The notes beneath the pieces were generated by a model, which saw only the letters and a list, made by a program, of their open reading frames with translations, made no database searches and was not told the DNA's origin. Positions 23,301-35,300 of a stretch of DNA of 64,000 bases are shown here, piece after piece. This DNA comes from Gavia stellata (taxonomy: Eukaryota; Chordata; Aves; Gaviiformes; Gaviidae), in assembly GCF_030936135.1 (NCBI RefSeq), contig NC_082604.1, positions 994,501 to 1,058,500 on the forward strand, written 5' to 3'. Every line of letters begins with the position of its first letter. The stretch's first letter is position 1. Both the position numbers and the translations under genes were made by a program.

Positions 23301-26300
23301 ACAAGTGCTGCACCCCTGCAGAGCAGCTAAGGGTCCTCTTAAAAGGAGAGGGGTACCAGGAGTCTGAACAAAAAAAGGAACAACCAGAGGCTGAAGCCCT
23401 GTTTGGCTGGAAGGAGGAAGGAGAGGCACAGGCCTTACCCGATCCTCTTGTTCTGCTTGCAGCTCCTTCACTCTTTCCAGCAGCCCGGCCTTGGCACGGT
23501 CCAGGTTGGTAGCCAGCCCAGTGATGGTGATGATATCCGACTGGAGCTCAGGAGCAGGGACCTGGATGTTCACCTGAGTAACAAGTAGCCATTACCGTTT
23601 TGTATCACTGCTCACTGCAGGTTGGCACCTCGCTGATCTCCCCTGCCGCCAAGACCAGCTCCCACCCACACAGCCTGAACCACAGAATCACAGAATGGTT
23701 GAGGTTGGAAGGGACCTCTGAAGGTCATCTGGTCCAACCTCCTGCTCCAACAGGGACACCTAGAGTCAGTTGCCTGGGACTGGGTCTAGATGGTTTTTTG
23801 ACTAGAACCCTGTTTCTTCAGCCATTATCTGTATCAGATTGCTTTGCTGCAGGGCTTCAGTCCCCAGCAGTCCCTGTGCCAGCCTGGAGAGGCCAAGAAA
23901 CAAATATATGTTTAGTAGCGCTGTCTGCAGCCAACCTGCATCAGCCTCAAGAGTCCCTGTGGGCTTCTGGGGAATTCTCCCAAACGGGCAGGCACAGCAG
24001 AGCTGTTTCCCGTGGCCTAGGATGAAAACAACTCAAACTAGTGAGGAATCCCTGTAGGCACCAAACAAGTCACGCAACACTCACAGCATCAACACCGATC
24101 ACACAGCTTCAGCACAAAACCTACCGAGCCCTGGCACCAGGGACTAAATCACACAGGTCTCATTTTCTTATCACAGAGCCTGTATTCCGTGGTCAAGCCA
24201 TGAAGGTCCCAAGTATGTCACAACTGACTGCCATCGCCACAAACATGGTCACTTACAGATTCTCCAGGAGAGAGGAGATGGGAGGAAAGGCAACAACTTA
24301 CTTCAAACTCATCCATCATTTTGCGGATCCCACTTCCTTTCTGGCCAATGATGTAACGGTGAAGATCAAAGGGAACTTCCACCTCAATGGTGACAGGAAC
24401 CAGAGCCTGCAGGGGAGGGAGCACAGTTTACCACTTGGAAGACTTCTCCTGTCTTTCAGCTTGCCATATACTTGCCCAAAAGAACGTGCTGCTGAACTAA
24501 GGCATGCTCCCTTGCAGTCAGGATACAAACTCTACAGGAAGAGAGAACAGCTGCGAACACCATGACCTGTTGGTTGTTAAAGCATTTTTTTCCAAACGAA
24601 CGATGTTAAACCCCGCCTCTGGGGACAGGCTGTTTTCATACCCTTGGCTTCCATCTAGCAGAGACTTGGGCAACATCACTAAAGGAGCATGGCAAGGTCT
24701 GCTAAAGCTAGAATGATTCAGCCTCAACCAGCCTCTTTCTCTTCCAGCCATGCTCCATAAAACAAGCATGTCATGCTTTTATGGCAAGTAACTCGAGACT
24801 GCCTACAAGCTCTAGCAGTTGCGAGGTCAGGCACCATGATTCAAGCCGCCAGGCTAAATCACAGAGCAATCAGAGGACTTCCCTTGCGTCGTACAGACTA
24901 CCTCCACAAGTTAGCATCAGTGATCACCTGGATTGCAGCCTTGATGGAGCAGTTTTTATACCACCACCACCAAAGCTTGCAGTGAGTTTCTTGCATCAGG
25001 GCATCGCTACATTACAGGGCTAAGAGGCTTAGAAAGCCACATACCTGCAGCGCCTCCTTTGCTGCCTCGCACTTCTCCCTGCGGCCAGAGATGATGATGA
25101 TATCGCACTTCTTTGGAGAGCTGGGATCTGCATCCTTCCCATCCTTGCCCTCCCCACCTTCCTCGCCATTCTCCTGCACAACTGGCTCTGCAACAGGGGC
25201 TGGAAACATGGAAACTCTTCATGTTAAATGCACAGAGCCCCCTCTTTGCTCATTATCTCCCTCTCCAGATCCTCAGGCTCAGCCTGGGCTTTGCCACAAG
25301 AGGTCAGACCCTATAGACTGCTATGGAGGAGGTTACTCTTAGCACAGGCAGCTTGCCATGGCTCAGCCTGGAACGAGCAGCCCAAGACCATCCACCGAGA
25401 CAGTCTCCTCCACATCTCTCTGCACAGCATTGGTATTGCCTTTGCCTGCACGGAAAGGACCTGCAGCTGCACTACGGAAGTGGAGGCTGCACTCTTACGT
25501 CAGCGGAGGCAACAAGTAAGGCTGGCAGCTTCTTCCACAGCAGGGAAGTTCATCAGCACAGCACTGGATGTTACAGCAGGATGGCTGGTGCTAGGCCAGA
25601 GGATCCAACAGGCCCCAGCTGTGCTGAATTCAATACACCCAGCAATGACAGCATGAAAGATCAGAGAGACCTTGGCAAGCCTGTAGAGCCCTTTTTGCCA
25701 GGGCAGGTCTTCGTACTCCCCGCGCTTGGCAGTGAGAACACATTCAGAACACCTAGGTCTGCGGTTTTACCTCCTAAAACTGTCCCCTCTTCCCAAGAGG
25801 GCAAGGTTGATGCTAAGCTCAGATTCAGGGGCACTGCAAGGAACACCTGGGGTCAGTTCTCCATAGATTTTAAGTAGAACATCTCCACCTAGATGGAGTG
25901 TAGGCTACACTACACTCATTTGATCATGCCAACTACCATGCAAACATGCATCCATGGATGTACCTGGGTTCTCCTCCCTGTCAGGGAATTTGATCTGGAC
26001 ACCATAGTCCCGGGTGATCTGCTGGATCCGAGATCCTTTGGGGCCCATAATGGAGCGGTGGAACTTTTGTGGGATGGTGCATTCGATTGTCACTTGAGCT
26101 TCCTGTGAGAAAGCAGAGTTGCTCTATTGCAATGCAGCCTCTTTCACACCAGAAAACAGGATGCTTGTGCATGGTGAAATCCATAATGGACTTAGCAAGG
26201 AGTTAGAAAAAGTAACAGTTGCTGACAGGGGAAGAACTGAAAGTTTCCTACAATCTTTCCTCTCTCAGAGAACTAAACAGAGGATTTCTTAATGAAGGCT

Positions 26301-29300
26301 TCCTCCAACCCATGATGTTAAAGGCTTCCGAGACCAAAGCTCAAGCTATTACCCTGAAGAGGAGGAAGCATTAGAAGAAAGGAAAAAGATAAGGAAAAGA
26401 ACAGGTTGAACAGGTGGCTGCTTCCAAAAGACAATACTAACAGCACAGGAAACCTCAGAGAGCAACCACTGCCCAAGGCCAGGCATGGAGAGGCACAAGA
26501 AGGCTCCAATCTTTTAATGTCGAGAAGCACACCAAGGAAGTGTCTCCTGTTTCCACTCCTAAAAACCAAGATGGTCAGGGGAGGCAATTCCTTCATATAG
26601 CATTGCATTTTGGAGCCAGCTGCCATTCCCAAGGCTGGGATCTAAAGTCTGCAGACCCTATATGTTGACAGCAAAGCTTCAAATCCCAGAACTACTGTGG
26701 GACTTGTTCACCTAAAACTTGGCTGTGCAGCAGGTTCAAGGAGGGCACTGCTGAAGCAGCAAAGTATAGAAGAAACAGCTTTCCTGTGACATACCAGGTC
26801 CTCGATGATCTCCTGGATGCGTTTCTTCGCTGCTTCCACACAGTCCTTGGCTCCCTTGAGGGTGACTTTGTCACTCTGGGTACCAGAGCGTGGGAAGCTG
26901 ACCATCACACCACCATACTCATCTGCGATCTCACGCAGAACTTGCCCTCTCCGGATGACAAAGTGGCGGTGGTGCTTGGGGTCAACCACCATGGAGTCTT
27001 CAACCACGTTATCCTGCCAACAGATGACAGCCAGTCAACCCCGCCTGTCCTGGCAATAAGCACGAGTTCACTGCACTTAACAGCAATCAGTTTACAACCT
27101 CACCCCAACAAGTGACAGAGAGGAGGATCTTCCTGAGCTCCCATGAAGGGCAGCAGATGGTTTCAGGACAAGCAGGTCCTCCACACTGACTCGTTACATC
27201 TTGCTACAGCGACAGGCAAGAAAGGAGAAAAAGTAGTTCATACCAGGTTCTTGATGAGGGCCTCCAACTCCTTCTGCGCCTCTTTGACAGCCTCCTCAGT
27301 TCCCATGATAGTAATCAGCTCCTGATCTTTGTCCTCAGAGGTTGGGAAGATGATGCGGGCCCCAGTGTTGTCACGCACCTTACGGATGTTGCCACCACCC
27401 TTACCAATAAGGAATTTGTGGTATTCTGGCTTTGCACGGAGGTCCACGGTGTAACTCTTTGTTTGCTGAAAGGAGTCAGATACCCATGGAACATGTCAAT
27501 ATATAGAAAATGCACATCAGCATCATGTAAGCATGTAGGTATGTTACCTGCACCCACATACACAGTGTTGCAAGAGCAAGGTAGATGCAGCGTGCTGTCG
27601 AAGTCAAAAAGGTATACGATGTCTTACACTACCCGAAAGATGTTCTCAGGGCTGAAAAGCTAACTCTACGCTCAGCATGACTTGTGAGAACATGAGCAGA
27701 AAAGACTTCCCCGGGAGAAGGGTCTGACACTCACACAAGGCAGCATAACCATTTGCTAACTGACTGCTGCAAGCTAGGCAGTAGAGGCAACCAACCGATC
27801 AGGAGAACACATTCACATGCTGGTATTAGAAAGGGTTTTTTCTTGCTATTAAAATGACCAGTTGGTCAGTCATAACTCAAAGCAAGGTCTTGTAACCTGA
27901 GATTCTCAAACCTGGATACATGCAGTGAAATGGTAGAACTGGAGCTGGAATTCAGAGATCAACAAAAAAAGAAAGGAGATAGACAGAGTAAGCTGTTTCA
28001 GAGAAGTGTGGATACCCAAGAGCATTCAAACCACAGGAGTAGGGAGCCTTAACCCTTTGAGAGTATGTCCCCAGCCTGGGGAGAGAAGCATTACAGCCAG
28101 TTCTTCTACCCGTGGGGGAAGAACTCATTGCCACAAGGATGGAAGCATAGTTTTCTTTTAATCGTCCAAACTGTACTCAAATCCCTCAAAAGAGGATTAG
28201 GCTGGCTGATGCCAGAGGCTTCCCAGCAGGCAGGGGGGATCACTTCAACCCCTGAAAAGAAACAGCTGGCCAAAACAATCTGCTCCTTCCCCTAGGAGAC
28301 AAGGCTCACCTTCTCCTCTGCCAGGTGCAGCAGCTGTTTCTTGGCTTTCTCCACATCCTGGGCTGGGCCCCTGATGGTCACGGTGTCACTGCCAGAGCCC
28401 TCGGTGGGGAAGTGGATGTGGACTCCACCACATTCCTCCATGATGGAGCGGATGAAGCGGCCTTTGGCGCCAATGAGGGAATTGTGCAGTTTGGAAGGAA
28501 TAGAGACCTCCACCTCGGTGATGTTGGCCTAAGAGAGGACAGCACCAGGCTGTTAGTCAAGCTGCAGAAATGTGTTTGTGCCCACTCTGCTTACCTTCAA
28601 CTCCCACATTGCTAGGTGCTTTGTAGAGCTGTGTGTAAGAAATGCCTGACCACAGGGGTTTGAGACTGGTTACTCCTGACACATGAGCAGCCACAAACGT
28701 AGGTTTAAGAGTCAAGAACAGACTGGCACTCAGATTTGTCTCCTCCCTGCCCTCCCCCATTACAAGCACTTCTGTATTTACGTCTTCTTCTAGCCACATT
28801 TTCAAGTCCCTCATCTGCAACAGGCCAGGCGTTTCACTTACCAGTTCCTTCTGGATGGCAAGAATTCTGTGGCGAGCAGCCTCACAGTTTGCTCTCTTGC
28901 CTGTGATAACAATTGTCTCCGAGTTGCTGTTCTCTGCTGGGAGATCTATTTTGGTGTTGCTTTCTTCACGGATCTGCCACAAAGGAAAAAATAAAATCAT
29001 CTCAGAGGTGTCCCATGTCAGAAAAAAGCTCTTGGAGGTTATATTTGACATCACCAATGAGCAGGAGAGAGCAGTGAGTGGGATTTAGCTGCAGGCAGCG
29101 ACCATACTGAGCACCGGAGATAGGAAAAATATCTCACCTTCTTGATGTTGGCACCTCCTTTGCCTATGATGTTCTTGTGGAACTGTTTGAAGATGGGGAC
29201 AGAAATAGAAAAGCTGTTTTCAACCTAAGGGAGAAAGGAAGGGAGAACTGAAGATTACACTGTCATGGCAAGCAAGGCCCCGTCTCAGGAACTCGACAAA

Positions 29301-32300
29301 CAAGCTTTTGACAACAGGCTTAGACCCAAGGAAGTTCTCTATACGACACACTTGCTAGACTAAGCAAAGGAAAGTGCCTTCCCCTATAGCTCTTAAATAA
29401 CAGGTATTACCCTCCCGCCCCAATCCAGCCAGAACAGCGTCCACAGCTCCCTCATCTTGAGGTGTTTCAGCCCTAGTCAAGCCAATACAGCTCTGCTTTA
29501 TTCCAGGGTTATCCAGGCATGTAGGAGAGAAGAGCAAACAGAAGTCCCCCTTACCAAGTCTGCCACCATCTTTTGCATGTACTTGGTGCACTTTTCCACC
29601 TCGTTTTTGGGACCTCTAAGTTGGACGATGTCACTTTTGTGCGCAGGGTCTGGGAAGTTGATGATAACCTGCAAGAGGTGGTTATTTATAGTCAACTCAA
29701 TTAAATGCAAGAATTGCCGTGTCAGACACATACAAAGGTCGGGAGGGATCCTATACATCCCCTGTCCCATTCAGAAAAGGCTAACCACGTTGGCAGCCTC
29801 TGGCCAAAAGAACTATCTTCTCATACGTATTAGATACAGAGCCACCGAATTTATGACTTCAGTAGACAATGCGTCTACTACCCAAGTAGGAAATATCCCC
29901 TCTGGTTTCCTCATCTCCTAGAAAGCCTTACCTCTGGGAATTTCTCCCGGATTTCCCGGATCCGCTCGCCCTTCTGCCCAATGATGGTCCGGTGGAATTT
30001 CTGCTCAATGATTAGGTCCTTGGTGCGTTCATTTTCCTGATGAGAACAGAGTTTACGTTGAGGCAGGAGAGCCACATACTTTTATTTACCAGTTTGCTGC
30101 CTGACAGTTTACTTGTCAGCATCGTCCCTCTTTTCTCCTCTAGACAAAATTCACTCTAGGTTGACAGAGAAGGGGTATCCAAGGGAACAGAGGAACACAT
30201 CTGTGAAGAGTAACTCGCACTTGTCATGAGATCCAAGTACTCAGTGGGTAAGGGGCACACACTTGCACCAGAAGGTTTACAAGGGACCATAAGAGCCCAA
30301 ATCCTGTGGCCTCCCAAGCATAACATCCTACTCACCATACGGGAAGCGAGTTCCAGCAGCTCTTTCTTGGCCTGTTGGACCCCCTGTGGGTCTCCTTCAA
30401 TTCTGATCAGGTTGCTCTTCTCATTGTCCGGGGGAATGCGCACAGACACCTTGTAGAGGTCCTTAATCCTGTTAACTTCAAGGCAAGGACTGTGGTGACA
30501 CAGTCTGCTAGGCCAAGACTTGGAAGCAAGGCACCTTAATTATCACTGCTTAGAGCCTGTTTAAGAAGTAAACCAGCCTCTGAGAAGGGGCCAGTGGGGT
30601 GGGGTTGAAACAGGGGAAAGTGCCTCTTCACCCTGGAGTTCAGCAACAGCAGATCTGTGCCACTCAAGAACCTGTACAAGTAAATACTGTGGCATCTACA
30701 GATACAATTGTTTGCTTGCTGGAGTGAGGCATCGGTTTCTTCCCCAAACAGCACCACATTTAGATCAGAAGATGATCATTCATTTCTAATCCCAAATTCT
30801 TTTTTTGGGGAGAAACTCACCAAGCAGACTTCCACCACCCCCAATCGGCAGCTAAAATGTAATTCACATAAAGCAACTTCAAAAAAAAACCCAAAAAAAC
30901 CACACCACACCCAAAGACAATTCCCCAACCAAAAAACAAAAAATTCCTCCAGGACATGGCAAAGTAATCCCACCACTGTTCAACCTCCTGACTACCTTTC
31001 ACACATTAAAGCCACCCCAAGGCCTCACGGCCCATTTATCTCCTTGTGCCAACACCACTTCAGAAGAGCAGCGGAAACGTGATGGAAAGAGCACACTGGA
31101 TGAGCTACAGAGCCCCTTATAAGAGCTACTAAACACGGAGAGTCTGAGCATAGGAAGGATTAGAAAGGCACCCCACTTACTGTTAGCTCCATTCTTGCCA
31201 ATGAGGTGTCGGTGGAATTTGTGGTCAACGTTGATTTCTGCGTAATCCATCCGGTTGATCTATAAAGAATTGTATAGGGCTAGCTAGGGTAGGCCACCAC
31301 TTCTCCTGTCTTGTGCCCTAAGTAACTGCCTACTGCCAGTACTGGCACTGACTCTCCAGTAGTCAGCTACAAGCTCTCCTCCTGCTATTAAGCAGAGCAG
31401 AAGCACTCCTCTGGTGTGAGCTGAAAGCAACATGCTTGTGAAACATTTAAAGGGACTTATATGCCTCTCCAGCTACAACTGAAAGAGAATCCTTCCTTCT
31501 CTGCATCAAAAGATTTAAGACCTGCTGCTGATTTTTTAAGAATGCTATGGGCAAGCTTTGCAACCAAGGGTTTCATCCATCTGCCACACAACTTGTCTTC
31601 TGCAAGTTCTGTTAAGCAAGTCAAGAGATCATATGGATGTGATACACACCTCAACATCTCTGCTCTGCTGCCCCGTCTTCCCCCACTTTCTTCTTATGTA
31701 CTGGAACTAGTAACACCAACTTACCAGATCCTTGACCATGACTTCAATCTGTTCCTGAGCCACATTCACATCTTCTGTAGGTCCTTCCAAAGTGATTTTA
31801 TCCTCTCCTTCAGTGAATTCGATGTGAACCTTGAGACACAGCAATGAATCCAGTAAGAATTTTCCAAGATACACGTCAGGTCAATGCTGTTGGTCAGACC
31901 TACGCCATCAATCCCTGCCACTAAGAGATGGTTTCCTTCCCACAAAGTACACACACCATTCCCATGGTTTCAGAAGTAGGTAATTTACAATGCGGGCCAT
32001 ATCACACTGTCTAGAGCCCAAGGCTTTGGTGCTGTCCTGGAGTCTGCAAGGGCTTTGGAGAAGTTACTCACCTAGTCTTTCTCTAGATATCATCTAACTC
32101 CCCAGGGAGAAGCCTCATTGAAGTCAGCATTTGCAGGTGTCCTACTACATAAATTCTCAAAATAGTACCACATAAAGCTTCCTTTGAAAGGCTCAACTCA
32201 TGAGGCTAACATAGGATGAGTAGTGTTTGCGGCAGTAAAAGAGAGGCTCCCCTTAATATTAAGATCTGTGTCATTTCCTCCCTGGTTTTACCCATGCATT

Positions 32301-35300
32301 TTACCCATACATTTTTCTCTTCTACAAAAAGTGATCTGGACTAAACCATATTCTACATCAGAGGGTGCTAAGCTAACAAGCTCATCCATACCTTTGGCAT
32401 CTGCTGAGTTATTTTGGCCAGGTTTTGTCCTTTCTTTCCAATAATGAAACGATGAAGCCAAGAGGGGGCAGAGACCGAGGAGACGGTAAAACTGTTGGCC
32501 TGAGAGACAGGAAAACAGAGAAGCTGGTTGATAGGCAGACTGGAAGAGGTCTCCACAAAAATTCAGTTCCGATTCCCATGTTGCATCCTCAGTATTGATT
32601 TCTAAGCTGCATCTTTAACAGCCCAACAGAGATCGCTCCCCCTACACCTATCAGCGCTCACAGATGTATCTTCATGGGATTTTCAAAGGCCGCCTAGCCC
32701 ATCGCATCAGTACCTTTGCATAGACTTCAGTCAATGCTTGCCCAAGCTTTTCAGGCTCGCCTCGCAGTATCACCGTCTCCGAGCTACTGTCAGTGGGTGG
32801 GATCTCGACAGAGACTCCAGTTTTCTCCAAGATCTCCTGCAGGGAATTCCCCTTGGGGCCGATGACATACTTGTGCTGGGACTTCTTCACCTCCACGGCA
32901 ATGGTAGTAGTCTTCTTTTTCTGTAGGGGCAGAGGCACTGGGGCATCAATCACAAGGGGGCAGGAAAGGACAAGAGCGAAAGGAAGAGGCACAAGATGCA
33001 GTGAAACCCTGCACCCAGCAAAGAGCAAAGCAAAGGTGAGCACAGTGGTTCTGCAGTACCCTAGCACCCTTTGGGCCCCTGTCTACAGAAAGCCTTGTGC
33101 TCAAACATTCGCAGGTGACGTACGAAACTAGTATTGTGTGTCAAGCTCCCTGGGACACTACATGGAAGAGACCGCATACGCACACACACTCTTGCACAAC
33201 AGGGCTCAATGCCCAGCTGTCCCCCAGGCAGTACTGTAATGCCACACCATGTAGGCTAATAGGCTATAAGCCGATGATCTCTGTTGAAATCCAGACTGGT
33301 ACAAATACAGACCTAACCATGAAGAAAAACAGCCCAACAATCCACAACAAGGATATTCACAGCAATGCTGGCTGTGTAAAATAAACTGGAGTGAAATTCA
33401 CTCTTCAGCAACTTCTACTTATGTAGCAACTTTGATACTGTTAAATGGCCACCACTGTAGACTTCACACTTCCTTCCTTAGTAGCACCTGCGTGAAAAAG
33501 AGCCAGAGGAGCTCTTTGTGGTCTGCTAATTCCCATGACACAGGAAAGCGAGAAATCTGTCACCTCTTTGGTAGTATCACCCCAAGTCCCACTCTGCTGA
33601 GTGAGGAAATGGTAAAATCCAGGGCCATATACTGCAAGGGCTGCTGAGCCAGAGCAGACATGAGGAGGATGCAACACAGGGATGCACAAAAATAGAACAA
33701 GAAGGGAAGAGGGAGTATGAGCAGGTGGGGGGAAGATGTGAAGCTTTATGGACCATCCATACCTTCTCCTCATAGATCTTCTTAACACGAGCCACGGCCT
33801 GGGCTAGCTGCTCCTTTTCTCCCGTGAAGACTATCTCCGTCTTGTTAACGCTGGGTGGAGGAATGTTGATGCGCGTCCCTGTGTCCTGCATGAGCTCGCT
33901 CACCAGCTTGTTGTAAGGGCCAGCAATGAAGGGATGGTACACTTTCTCCACATCCAGCCGCTCCACGGCACGCTTATCCTGGAAGAGCCCAGAACAGACC
34001 TTGGTGGGAACTGCCCTCCATATTACAGTCTCTGCCAGACACAGCTAAGTTCCCAGTGCTGTCTTGCTTGTCACTCTGGCCCAAGCACCCTTTTCAGTTT
34101 GCAGGCTTGTAGATCTCCATCCCTTTCAATCTACAAATACTGCTGTTGCTGATGATGATTTACTATATTCACTTCTGTGAACTCCTGCCTTATCTCAGCT
34201 GGCACCTAATACGGTTCACTTCAAATATGAAACACGCTTATCTGACTTCAGAGGTGGACAAAATGGAGAACCAGAAGTTGCAGAACTTGGCAGCGGTGCT
34301 CATACAGCCAGTGGCACAGTATATGTCTCCATACAAACTAACATATTAGCCACTGACTGTGGCCACGGTGGCTACAAACATCTAATATATCACGGAGAAG
34401 CAAAATGGCTGTCCAGCTAATGCCATGAGAAAGATCACAGTACTGAAGTACCTGCTCAGCAGAGATAAGCAGGATCTCGTGTCGGGCCTTCTCAATCCCT
34501 TCTTTAGTGCCGGTGATCTTGATCTGGTTGCTGGGGTCATCCGGGCGGGGGATCTGGATTTTGGTTGCAGTTTTGAGCTCCAGGTCCTGCAGCTTCTCAC
34601 CATTCTTTCCAATGACAAAACGGTGGTGCTCCTTGGGGATGGCAACTGTCGCTGAAGCCTGCAACACAGGAACGAAGCACCTGTGAGAACCCTTGTCTGC
34701 ACTGGCAGATCTGCAGGAACAGAGCCAGGAAAAGCAAGTTAGATGCTGCTTAGCAGTATCACTGAGGAGCAAACACAATGCCTTCCCAGCACATTCTGTC
34801 CGAGGACTGATACTGTACCAGAACAGTTCATCTACGGTGCCTGTATTCCAGGAGTCTAAAAGCCACCTTTCCCTCAAAACCCTTCTGTTTGCACAGGAGT
34901 AGTACTCTGAATTAGCAAAGGCCTTTAGGTGCAGACAAGGAGGTGCCTATGCTGCAGTGTAAGACACTGGAGCAGTACCAGACAGCAACTGAGATGATGG
35001 CTCATGGGTGGAATTTATCTGAACTCTGACATCCGCTGCCAAGGCTACGGAGAACAAGACACACAGTCTGACTCCTAGGAAACAGAAATTCAACACCAGA
35101 AACCTATTCCAGCAGGCAGACAGTTAGGAGATGCTTACCGCTACTAAGTGCTAAGGTGCCTTCAATGTAGCACATGCTGCTCCCGGGACTGCTTCTAGAA
35201 GGCCCCTCTTGGAAAAGGCGTCCCAAGAGCTTCTCTCAATCTACCATTAAAGGCCTGGTTCTTCCCTTCTCACTGAGTTTTTACTGACCTGGTAGCTTAT

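Noticed and set aside
30469-30475. Alternative HDLBP acceptor (TTAACAG) six bases into exon 30336-30475
   Set aside because: It breaks the phase-1 junction with the exon at 31181-31259 and loses the family residues IN before RIKDLYK.
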